Shown here piece by piece: positions 7,308 to 14,433 of a stretch of DNA of 38,825 bases (position 1 is its first letter; the number at the start of each line of letters is the position of its first letter). The notes under the pieces were generated by a model that worked only from the letters and a program-made list of their open reading frames with translations, had not been told where the DNA came from and did not search any database. Source of the stretch: an uncultured Lachnospiraceae bacterium. GTDB lineage: Bacteria; Bacillota; Clostridia; Lachnospirales; Lachnospiraceae. The translations under genes were made by a program, and so were the position numbers. The stretch lies in the NCBI GenBank assembly GCA_910579935.1, contig CAJTVQ010000038.1:1-38825 (forward strand). Direction: 5' to 3'.

Positions 7308-8258
7308 CTACCATCCTTTTTTTGCCTTCACATTGACATTGAGCAGTTTTCCCTGATATTTTCCGCTGTTTTTCTTATATTGATAAGGCGATGTTCCTAT
7401 GATTTTCTTAAAATTACGATTGAACGTGGACATTGCCGTATACCCCACTTTCAATGCCAGTTCCTCCATGGAATACGGCCCTTTCTGCATCAGTTCACAT
7501 GCCTGCTGGATCCGTATCAGATTAATATATTCCACCGGGGTCATATTCATATATTCCACAAACAGGCGGCGGAAATGGGTTTCGCTCAGGTTGCAGCATT
7601 CCGCAAGGGTTTCCAGCTTTATATTCTCCATGTAGAGTTTACTGATGTACTCCAAAGCACTGGAAATGTGATAAATACCGCCCTGCTGCCTGGAAACTTC
7701 CGCTTCATTTTCAAGCATGGCTTCCTGTACGCTCCCCTGTCTGGCAATCGCCATCAGAAGGGAAAGCAGAAGACCTCTGATACACTCTCCGGAATATCTT
7801 TTCCGATGCCGGCACTCGTCCATAATAATACGAACAATACCCGACAGTTCTTCATTTTCTCCTTTTTCATAATAATGCCCGCTGCTGTTTACCAGTTTTT
7901 CTATCTTTTTTACAAACATTCTCTTATTTGGATAAACATCGTTCAATATCATTTCCGGGTCAAAAAACAGGTACTCCCAATAACTCTTTTTCTCCGGCGC
8001 GCTTATCGTAACATGCGGATAATTCTTTGGCAGCACCGTCAGCACTCCTGCGGAATAAGGCATGGAATGCCCATCCATGACTATCTCCCCCTTGCCGTCA
8101 ATGCAATACCCGATTTCCATCAGATTATGAAAATGCTGGCCTGACGTGTCATTGCCATAATCCCGGATCCAGCTCGGTCCGATCAGCGGCAGGACCAGTT
8201 CTCCCTGCGGCACTTCATAAAACCGCAGTTCCAACTCCTGCTTCCTTTTGGATGCCAA
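7308..8258 (-). CDS. AraC-family transcriptional regulator with N-terminal cupin
   Basis: This cytoplasmic sugar-responsive regulator has about 316 residues. Residues of about 15-120 form a cupin-like sensing domain (QHFHNLMEIGYCIDGKGEIV). The C-terminal 100 residues contain the two AraC helix-turn-helix units (LETLAECCNLSETHFRRLF, and MEELALKVGYTAMSTFNRNF followed by KKIIGTSPYQYKK). The start is a TTG at 8258: AGGGGG lies 8-12 nt upstream and no ATG is available before residue 46. It lies directly upstream of, and co-directional with, the sugar importer and probably activates it. A sigma-A promoter is at 8303-8332. Confidence 0.9.
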   Translation of the reverse strand: MASKRKQELELRFYEVPQGELVLPLIGPSWIRDYGNDTSGQHFHNLMEIGYCIDGKGEIVMDGHSMPYSAGVLTVLPKNYPHVTISAPEKKSYWEYLFFDPEMILNDVYPNKRMFVKKIEKLVNSSGHYYEKGENEELSGIVRIIMDECRHRKRYSGECIRGLLLSLLMAIARQGSVQEAMLENEAEVSRQQGGIYHISSALEYISKLYMENIKLETLAECCNLSETHFRRLFVEYMNMTPVEYINLIRIQQACELMQKGPYSMEELALKVGYTAMSTFNRNFKKIIGTSPYQYKKNSGKYQGKLLNVNVKAKKGW

Positions 8259-8302
8259 ATCTGATACCCCCTTTTCGGTTCCATATTTTACGGATACATT
8301 TT

Positions 8303-8332
8303 AGTATAAACCGGGTTATTGCATTATGGCAA
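8303..8332 (-). promoter_or_regulatory. Promoter of the AraC-type regulator
   Basis: On the minus strand TTGCCA (8327-8332) and TATACT (8303-8308) are separated by 18 nt, placing the start about 40 nt before the TTG codon. Confidence 0.5.
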
Positions 8333-8416
8333 GAATTATATTTACTTTCCATGACGTACCGGTAATAGTTCAGGAGGATTGAAATCTTAATAATTTATAA
8401 AGATGCCCACCCACCC

Positions 8417-8446
8417 TTGATTTTACGTTATCATATAATAGATAAT
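8417..8446 (+). promoter_or_regulatory. Promoter of the amidase gene
   Basis: TTGATT (8417-8422) and GATAAT (8441-8446) are 18 nt apart. A TATAAT at 8434 lies too close to this -35 to pair with it. Confidence 0.4.
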
Positions 8447-8475
8447 CTTTGTAAGCAGTATTATACAAAGGATTT

Positions 8476-9453
8476 ATGACAGAAAAAGACACGCGGGAGA
8501 AAGAAATGGGAATACAGGAACTTGAATGGATTGATGTAGGGGATGGAGCCAGCAGCCATTCCGTACCGGGAACACCTGAAAGAAGACGGTCACCAGCCGG
8601 GGCACAGCATCGCAGAAGGGAAAAACAGCCGGTTCCGAAGGAAGAAATATGGCAGCCGAAACGGCCGGAAGGACGCAGGCGTCAGCTTTCAGAAGAAGAA
8701 CGGATACGCCGTAAAAAACGCCGGCGGAGGGCAAGAATTGCCAGAAGCATACTTTTGACTGCCACTTTTTTCCTGATCATCGGAACGCTTGCCGGGATCG
8801 CCATTGTCGTAAACTATTTATATGAAGAAACAGATGAAGACAAAAAAGTGCAGACAGTATCCAAAGTATTGGTAGAAGAACAGACCATCCCCCAGGATAT
8901 CCGCAGATGGGGAGCATTTTATGCCACAGATCTGGAACGGCCGCAGCTGGTCGTGGACCTGCTTACCGTTAATGAATATTCCCGTCCGGGAGAAGCGCTT
9001 CCCGAAGTAAAGAATGTTTTCATACACTATACGGCAAATGCCGGAACCACCGCAGAACAGAACAAGAGTTACTTCCAGTCACTGGCGGAGACCCACGAAC
9101 GCTCCGCCAGTGCTCATTTCATCATCGGATACGACGGCGTGATCGTACAATGCATCCCGACGGCAGAAATCGCCTATGCCGTCAAGGAACGCAATTACGA
9201 TTCCATTTCCATCGAATGCTGCTTTCTGGATGACAGCGGCATATTTACACAGGATACCTATAATTCCCTCCTGGAACTGACTGCCTGGCTTCTGCACAAA
9301 TACGAACTGAAACCGGAAGACGTGCTGCGCCACTATGATGAGGGCGGCAAGAACTGTCCGAAATACTATGTGGAGCACGAAGAGGCATGGCGCCAGTTCC
9401 TGCAGGATTTGGAAACCTACATGGAGAGGGCAACCGATGTAAACCTGCGGTGA
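8476..9453 (+). CDS. Membrane-anchored N-acetylmuramoyl-L-alanine amidase (Amidase_2 fold)
   Basis: This is a zinc-dependent peptidoglycan amidase cutting the bond between MurNAc and the stem peptide outside the membrane. Residues 1-90 form a very basic cytoplasmic tail rich in Arg, Lys and Glu. A single membrane span follows at about 91-115 (SILLTATFFLIIGTLAGIAI), then an extracellular stalk and the Amidase_2 domain at about 175-310. Ligand motifs are visible: FIHYTAN with His near 183, SAHFIIGYDG, and HYDEGGKNC, where H, K at +6 and C at +8 match the T7-lysozyme H122/K128/C130 spacing. The ATG at 8476 has only AAGGA close by; the ATG at 8506 has GGGAG at 6 nt and may be the true start. It is monocistronic with its own promoter and terminator. 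Confidence 0.9.
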   Translation: MTEKDTREKEMGIQELEWIDVGDGASSHSVPGTPERRRSPAGAQHRRREKQPVPKEEIWQPKRPEGRRRQLSEEERIRRKKRRRRARIARSILLTATFFLIIGTLAGIAIVVNYLYEETDEDKKVQTVSKVLVEEQTIPQDIRRWGAFYATDLERPQLVVDLLTVNEYSRPGEALPEVKNVFIHYTANAGTTAEQNKSYFQSLAETHERSASAHFIIGYDGVIVQCIPTAEIAYAVKERNYDSISIECCFLDDSGIFTQDTYNSLLELTAWLLHKYELKPEDVLRHYDEGGKNCPKYYVEHEEAWRQFLQDLETYMERATDVNLR

Positions 9454-9493
9454 AACTCTGAATCAAACCCCCGGCATACTGATAACTGAAAGC

Positions 9494-9541
9494 AACAGCC
9501 GCCCAAAGCCCTTATCCCACCGCTTCGGCCGGCTGTTTTAT
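9494..9541 (+). terminator. Terminator after the amidase gene
   Basis: AACAGCCG pairs with CGGCTGTT across a long loop and is followed by TTTATTT. It lies about 40 nt past the amidase stop and faces the convergent repressor gene. Confidence 0.55.
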
Positions 9542-9594
9542 TTCTTCCCGGCCAGCATCTCACTGCATTCCTTTTGAATGCATACAATGCCGTA

Positions 9595-10026
9595 CTATTG
9601 CGGGGAATCCTTCGTTTTTTCACGTATTTCCTTTACCAGCTGTTCCAGTTCATCCAGTTCCCGCTTTAACGTCTCCTTATCCTCGTTCCGAAAAAGCACC
9701 TCTAACAGATCGGTTATCGTCACTTCTTTCTCATTGCTCTTTACAAAACCGCTGGCAAATCTGTCCATTTCGAATTCCATCTGTGAAATGACAGGCTGAT
9801 AGCACCTGGCGAATACATTACCGCTTTTGGCAAAATCAGCCACCTCCACCAGATTCTTCGCTATCATCCGTTTCAATGTGGTATGTACGGTCGCAAGCTT
9901 CAACCCTTCATTTGCAATCTCCGACGCCATCAGCGGCCTGTTCGCATTCCATAATACATAAAGAATATCAATTTCCCGTTCTGCCAGCTGAAATTTCCTT
10001 ATTCCTCGTATGGTCCCTCTTTCCAT
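9595..10026 (-). CDS. BlaI/MecI/CopY-family transcriptional repressor
   Basis: This 143-residue protein has a winged-helix DNA-binding domain at about 10-80 (LAEREIDILYVLWNANRPLM, TVHTTLKRMIAKNLVEV). A helical dimerisation tail ends in the charged stretch KRELDELEQLVKEIREK. In known systems such repressors dimerise on TACA/TGTA operators and are inactivated by cleavage by a BlaR1-type metalloprotease sensor. No such sensor, beta-lactamase or copper pump gene is adjacent, so this is an orphan with an unknown target. The ATG at 10026 has GAGAGGA upstream. It is divergent from the small RHH gene, sharing a 332-nt intergenic region. Confidence 0.85.
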   Translation of the reverse strand: MERGTIRGIRKFQLAEREIDILYVLWNANRPLMASEIANEGLKLATVHTTLKRMIAKNLVEVADFAKSGNVFARCYQPVISQMEFEMDRFASGFVKSNEKEVTITDLLEVLFRNEDKETLKRELDELEQLVKEIREKTKDSPQ

Positions 10027-10358
10027 TATTCTTCATCCTCTCTTTCGTAAGCAACGGATATCACTTTTTGACTCCCTTACGTTAAATTAAAAAATCCCTG
10101 TCAGGGATCCGGAAATTCTTATGTGGAACAATAAGATGTTGTTAGTTCCCCTAATAGTTATTATGATACATTTTGCCCGAAATTGAAATAGGCAATTTAA
10201 ATATTACTGCATTTTTTTCAAAAATTATGTCGAATGGGATTTTAACAGAAGCTGTCCGAATACTTCCTGTTTTAAAATTATAATGTGCCGTCAATATATT
10301 TTTTGCCGTCACTCTGCCACTATAATAATGGCAGAGTCATTTACAGGAGGTATTCCAT
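10027..10358. other. Shared regulatory region between divergent BlaI-type and RHH genes
   Basis: This 332-nt AT-rich stretch holds no gene. Its right end contains direct repeats TGCCGTCA (10286-10293 and 10304-10311), an inverted repeat overlapping a TATAAT box (10311-10337), and AGGAGG at 10346-10351 for the small gene. The left half shows no clear BlaI-type operator. Confidence 0.55.
10311..10337 (+). promoter_or_regulatory. Inverted-repeat operator over the -10 box of the RHH gene
   Basis: ACTCTGCCA (10311-10319) and TGGCAGAGT (10329-10337) are perfect 9-bp arms around a 9-nt spacer containing TATAAT (10321-10326). A protein bound here would block RNA polymerase. Two direct TGCCGTCA copies 18 bp apart lie immediately upstream. 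No strong -35 stands 17 nt before the -10. Confidence 0.6.
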
Positions 10359-10529
10359 ATGTCATTTGAACCGGCTAAATTTACATTAAGGACCGAAAAA
10401 GATTTACTGAAAAAATTCAGCTATGTCGCGGAATATAATGCCCGTTCGGCCAACCGCGAGCTGGAAGTCCTTATAAAAAAGCATATCGCCGAATTTGAAA
10501 AAGAACACGGAAAAATAACATTCGATTAA
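10359..10529 (+). CDS. Small ribbon-helix-helix (Arc-type) DNA-binding protein
   Basis: This 56-residue protein was found by reading directly. It starts MSFEPAKFTLRTEKDLLKKF and contains AEYNARSANRELEVLIKKHI. The FTLR beta strand followed by two amphipathic helices with SANRE between them is the Arc/MetJ ribbon-helix-helix pattern, in which dimers insert the strand into the major groove. A consensus AGGAGG lies 7 nt before the ATG. The gene stands alone, with a dyad-symmetric operator over its -10 box, so autorepression is likely (inference). No toxin gene follows: the next gene, on the opposite strand, is TelA-like. An antitoxin role is therefore not supported. Confidence 0.85.
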   Translation: MSFEPAKFTLRTEKDLLKKFSYVAEYNARSANRELEVLIKKHIAEFEKEHGKITFD

Positions 10530-10537
10530 TTCCGGGC

Positions 10538-11683
10538 TCATCCCTGCATCTGTAGCAGTCTGTCCCTTAATTCCCCTTCGATCCTGCGCAGTTCCACTTC
10601 GGCTTCCCGCCTCTTCTGCCGGCCTTCCGCCTGGATCCGCACCACTTCATCCAATGTGGAGATCAATGATTCATTGGTCTGTTTCAGCGTTTCGATGTCC
10701 ACAATACTCCGCTCCGCTTCCTTTGCCGTCTCCACCGTCGCCATTTTCAGCACGGCTGCATTCTTTTTCAGCAGCTCGTTTGTCATGTCCGTCACTTCCC
10801 GCTGTGCCCGGGCTGCCTGTGTAGAATGGCTCACTCCCAATGCCAATACCATCTGGCTCTTCCAAAGAGGTATGGTATTGACCAGCGTAGATTGTATTTT
10901 CTCCGACATGATCGTATCGTTGCTCTGTACCAGGCGTATCTGTGGAGCCATTTGAATGGATACCATTCTGGTCAGCTCCAAATCATGGATCTTCTTTTCG
11001 AAACGGTCACACAAAGATACAAAATCATTTACTGCCTGTGCATCTTCCGGCAGACCGCTTACACGGGCCTTTTCCATCAATACAGGCAGTTCCTCATTCC
11101 GTACCTGTTCCAGTTTTTTCTTTCCGGCCAATATGTACATGGATAGTTCTTTATAATAATTCCTGTTCAGGTCATACATCTTATCCAGCATGGCCGTATC
11201 TTTCAGCAGCTGAATCTGATGCTCTTCCAGCACGCCGCAGATTTTGTTAATATTAACCTCCGCCTTGTCATATTTGCTTTTCATTGCCTCAATCTTATTG
11301 CTGCTCTTTTTGAAAATGCCTAAAAATCCCTTTTCCTCTTCTTCATCAAATTTCTTAAGTTCATATACTACACCGGACAGAAGTTCCCCTATCTCTCCCA
11401 AATCCTTGGTCTTTACATTTGCAAGGGCTGTTTCCGAGAAATCCGCTATCTTCTTCTGTGCACCTGCGCCGTACTGAAGAACAGCAGCAGAATTCTTTAG
11501 ATCTATCTGCTTTGAAAAATCATCCACCATCTTCCGCTCTTCCGGCGTCAACATACCTTCATCCAATGCAGCCGTTTCCTCTTTCACCGCCCTTTCCTGT
11601 CCTTCCATTGACGGAACGGCAGGCGCCTGCGGCTCCTTCTTTCCTTCACCGAACGGATCCAGGGTCAGTGTGGGCATATCCAT
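10538..11683 (-). CDS. TelA-like protein (toxic anion resistance family)
   Basis: The product of about 381 residues matches the TelA/KlaA family, predicted cytoplasmic and largely alpha-helical, linked in various bacteria to tellurite, antimicrobial or envelope-stress resistance; its biochemical role is not established. Visible landmarks are the N-terminal TLTLDPFGEG, a helical core with FLGIFKKSSNKIEAMKSKYD, LNRNYYKELSMYILAGKKKL, and a coiled-coil C-terminus. The ATG at 11683 is chosen because GGAGG lies 8 nt upstream; ATG at 11698 and GTG at 11722 are alternatives. It is the last gene of the run from cotH and follows the XpaC-like gene after 120 nt. TelA and XpaC proteins are often neighbours. 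Confidence 0.88.
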   Translation of the reverse strand: MDMPTLTLDPFGEGKKEPQAPAVPSMEGQERAVKEETAALDEGMLTPEERKMVDDFSKQIDLKNSAAVLQYGAGAQKKIADFSETALANVKTKDLGEIGELLSGVVYELKKFDEEEEKGFLGIFKKSSNKIEAMKSKYDKAEVNINKICGVLEEHQIQLLKDTAMLDKMYDLNRNYYKELSMYILAGKKKLEQVRNEELPVLMEKARVSGLPEDAQAVNDFVSLCDRFEKKIHDLELTRMVSIQMAPQIRLVQSNDTIMSEKIQSTLVNTIPLWKSQMVLALGVSHSTQAARAQREVTDMTNELLKKNAAVLKMATVETAKEAERSIVDIETLKQTNESLISTLDEVVRIQAEGRQKRREAEVELRRIEGELRDRLLQMQG

Positions 11684-11803
11684 TCTGTTCTCCTCCATTT
11701 TTCTATCCCTCGTTTCTGTCACATTGTTTCTTTACTTCCTGTTTTTCTGCTCATTCCCCCATTCCCCTATTACTTGTTCTTTCTTTATCCGATGCCTGCC
11801 GCT

Positions 11804-12958
11804 TCACTTTTTCCATTCATCCTCCAAAAGCCCTTCCTGCGCCAGCATCGTCGATAATACGGATATATCCGTGGAAATATCCAGTGCATCCTCCTCAAAA
11901 AGCTTGTCAAACATCTTTTCAAAAGCTCCGTTGATATCATCCAGCATATCCTCTATTTCCCGTTTCGCCGTCACGATATTCTCCCCCTGTACCGGCTGGC
12001 TGCTGAATTCATGATAACGTTCCACCAGCTTCAGCGTAATCGGGAGATAATAACTCATAAATTTACGGATATCCGGTAATTTCTCCGGTTTTTCCTCTAT
12101 ATGTCCGAATATCTGCGCACAGACTTTTTCCAAACGGAAAAGTTTGCCTGAAATTTCCTGTCCTTCGATGACTTCATTAATTTCCCTGATGCGTCTGATA
12201 CATTCATTTCCCTCTTCTACTGTCATTCTCAGCTGCTTCCGCACCGGATCCTGTTCCTCCAGTTCCTGTTCCTCTGCCAGACGCTGCTCCTCTTCTTTCC
12301 GCTGCCTCAGCTGTTCCTGTGCATCCAGATACATCCGGTAAGACTCATTGGTCAGCATAAAGCAGGTCTGCTGTTCATCCAGATGTCCCTCCTGAAACCA
12401 GCCCAGCTTTATCATCTTACCCAGGTCCCTGATGACGAACTTTTCCTTTTTCCTTACTGTCTGCGCCAGTCCTTCTATCGAATAAAAATCCCGTTCTCCC
12501 ATCGTCCGCACATATTTCCTAAACCGTCCTGCGCGTCTTCTCCAAATACCGCCTGTCACAGCCACCCCCGTACAGATCCCCGCAAAAACCGCCGCCATTC
12601 CAGAGGACAGGACGCCGGCTCCCACACTGAAAAAATCAATACCGATCAAAGCCAGCAGCCAGCCCGTAACCGCCGATGTCCAGCCCGCCGCAGCGCCGCA
12701 GATGCCGAAGATTTCCATCAATGTACCTGAAACCCTTCCTTTCGGTTTCCTTACCACCGGAAGCTGCCGTTTTCTTTCCTTCCGGTATATTTCCGTATGA
12801 TCCACAGCCTCCTGTACGGAACGCTGAACCTCACTTACTGTATGCTCCACCGTTCCCCTTATGTTCTCCTGCAGATCCTTTATTTCCTTCGAATTGACAA
12901 ACTGATCGACTCTCCTGCCTATTTCCCTTCCCCAATCGGATATATCCTTATCATTCAT
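11804..12958 (-). CDS. XpaC-like membrane protein
   Basis: This 384-residue protein resembles the XpaC family (named after 5-bromo-4-chloroindolyl phosphate hydrolysis), a frequent partner of TelA. It has a soluble N-terminus of about 75 residues. A hydrophobic block at about 80-142 probably forms two or three spans (GWLLALIGIDFFSVGAGVLS). A winged-helix-like segment (IEGLAQTVRKKEKFVIRDLG) and a Gln/Glu/Arg-rich coiled coil near 215-245 follow, then a helical C-terminus. The ribosome binding site is weak (AAAAGG close to ATG). It sits 57 nt after DUF4956 and 120 nt before telA. Function is unknown; a role in an envelope-stress complex with TelA is inference. Confidence 0.82.
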   Translation of the reverse strand: MNDKDISDWGREIGRRVDQFVNSKEIKDLQENIRGTVEHTVSEVQRSVQEAVDHTEIYRKERKRQLPVVRKPKGRVSGTLMEIFGICGAAAGWTSAVTGWLLALIGIDFFSVGAGVLSSGMAAVFAGICTGVAVTGGIWRRRAGRFRKYVRTMGERDFYSIEGLAQTVRKKEKFVIRDLGKMIKLGWFQEGHLDEQQTCFMLTNESYRMYLDAQEQLRQRKEEEQRLAEEQELEEQDPVRKQLRMTVEEGNECIRRIREINEVIEGQEISGKLFRLEKVCAQIFGHIEEKPEKLPDIRKFMSYYLPITLKLVERYHEFSSQPVQGENIVTAKREIEDMLDDINGAFEKMFDKLFEEDALDISTDISVLSTMLAQEGLLEDEWKK

Positions 12959-13015
12959 AACCTTTTGCAGTATCCTTTCTGTCGCCTGTCCTTTTTCCGG
13001 TTTTTGCCCGTCTCT

Positions 13016-13690
13016 TTAACACACTGCATCGCCGTCATGTTCCATCAGCGTCACGGATAAGATCTCTTCTCTTCCTTCCAGTTCCTTTAACAGTTCTTTT
13101 CCCTTGTCTGTACGCAGTTCCACAATCATATGTAGCTTGTCTTTGGTCAGATTCCTTGATTTTACCTTGCTGTATCTGCTGTAGTTCCTGACCGTATCCA
13201 AAATACGGTCTTCCGCATCCAGATTTATCACATTCAGTACAAGCAGCATCGGCGCCCTCAAAATCTGCATCCGGTCCAAAACAAGTATCATTATCGTGAT
13301 GACCAAAGAAGCCATCACTGCCAGTTCCCCTAATCCCGCTCCGCAAATGATCCCCGCACTTATGGACCAAAACAGAAATGTAAGATCCATCGGGTCCTTG
13401 ACTGCCGTCCGGAAACGGATAATGGACAGGGCGCCGACCATCCCCAGCGATATCACAACGCTGGACTGCACAGCTAGTATGATGGCCGTCACAATGACAG
13501 GAAGCACGGCCAGCGAGATATTAAACTGTTTGGAATAAAACGCCTGTCTGCTCACAAAACGGTAAACAATATAAATATAACTTCCCAATACTACTGCCAG
13601 TGCAAAAACCATCACCATTTCCGCAAAACCCAAATCGTTATTGGAAAATCCCTCTATAAATGACTTATTAAAAATATCCGCAAAATTCAT
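13016..13690 (-). CDS. DUF4956 membrane protein
   Basis: This 224-residue protein has about four membrane spans in the first 140 residues (VMVFALAVVLGSYIYIVYRF, ISLAVLPVIVTAIILAV, VVISLGMVGALSIIRFRTAV, LAVMASLVITIMILVL). The conserved IIRFRTAVKDPMDL motif lies between spans, and a soluble C-terminal domain follows. The ATG at 13690 overlaps the TGA stop of the VTC gene (ATGA), which fixes the start and indicates coupled translation; GGAGC lies 9 nt upstream. DUF4956 proteins commonly accompany VTC-domain proteins. By analogy with yeast VTC, where a membrane domain threads the polymer, it may form the polyphosphate conduit (inference). Confidence 0.88.
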   Translation of the reverse strand: MNFADIFNKSFIEGFSNNDLGFAEMVMVFALAVVLGSYIYIVYRFVSRQAFYSKQFNISLAVLPVIVTAIILAVQSSVVISLGMVGALSIIRFRTAVKDPMDLTFLFWSISAGIICGAGLGELAVMASLVITIMILVLDRMQILRAPMLLVLNVINLDAEDRILDTVRNYSRYSKVKSRNLTKDKLHMIVELRTDKGKELLKELEGREEILSVTLMEHDGDAVC

Positions 13691-14433
13691 CGGCCTGCTC
13701 CTTCCCATATCCCCATCTTCAAGGGATTTTCCGCCAGACGGCAGAGATAATATTTGGAAAACGATATCCTGTCCAAACTCACCACCTGTATGCTCTGCCT
13801 TATTACATCCGGCAGGTATTCATCATATTTGATCTCCAGCAGATGATACCCCCGCTCCAAAACAGGAACTTCCATAATATCCCGTTCCAAGAACTTCCCC
13901 GTCTCCGGCGAACCGCATATGTTCCGGTCTATGGTAATACGCACATTTCCCTCCGGATACACATAAGGTATACGGTCATACTCCACGATGACCGCTGGCT
14001 GCAGCAGCATCCGCTCCCGCGCCGCTGCAAACCGGTTCCGCACACTGCTTTCCGCCGTATCATCCGTCCCGTAAGCAACCGGTTCTGCCGCCAGAATCTT
14101 TCTGACTTCTTCCGGCTCCAACGTACAGCTTTCCTTCCGGATCCTGTCCTTCACCCTGTGTTTGATCTCCAAATGAAAAACCTCGTCCATTCCCTGCAGG
14201 TAAGAACGTATCCTGTATTTTTTCCGGCAGTCCAATCCGTCCTGTTTCTGCTTTACGGCACGATTGTCATAATCGTCAAAATAGAGACTCCTGACCGTAT
14301 AAAATCCCGCGCTTCCGCTGTGCCTGTCCTTTTCCATCAGGCACTCCAGCTGGCCTTCCAGAAGCTCTATCTGCAGCTGGGTACATAAAAATTTCAGTTC
14401 ATGCCTGTACCGGACTTCCTTCCTACCGTCCAT
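13687..14433 (-). CDS. Polyphosphate polymerase with VTC domain
   Basis: This 248-residue protein fills a single VTC catalytic domain, a tunnel-shaped fold of the triphosphate tunnel metalloenzyme class that makes polyphosphate from ATP in yeast Vtc4. The basic and acidic positions expected in the tunnel are present: RHELKF (residues 10-15), VRSLYFD (47-53), KYRIRSY (72-78), HLEIK (87-91), VKDRIRK (94-100), VRITIDR (164-170) and LLEIKYDEYLP (198-208). It has no SPX or membrane segment, so it presumably works with the coupled DUF4956 protein at the membrane. GGAGGG lies 9 nt before the ATG, and the gene overlaps the end of cotH by 11 nt. Confidence 0.9.
   Translation of the reverse strand: MDGRKEVRYRHELKFLCTQLQIELLEGQLECLMEKDRHSGSAGFYTVRSLYFDDYDNRAVKQKQDGLDCRKKYRIRSYLQGMDEVFHLEIKHRVKDRIRKESCTLEPEEVRKILAAEPVAYGTDDTAESSVRNRFAAARERMLLQPAVIVEYDRIPYVYPEGNVRITIDRNICGSPETGKFLERDIMEVPVLERGYHLLEIKYDEYLPDVIRQSIQVVSLDRISFSKYYLCRLAENPLKMGIWEGAGR

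Noticed and set aside
7287..8144. 285-residue plus-strand frame opposite the AraC-type regulator
   Set aside because: It is the antisense shadow of a well-supported regulator.
10359..10529. RHH protein as the antitoxin of a toxin-antitoxin pair
   Set aside because: No RelE/ParE-like or other toxin frame lies on the same strand beside it.
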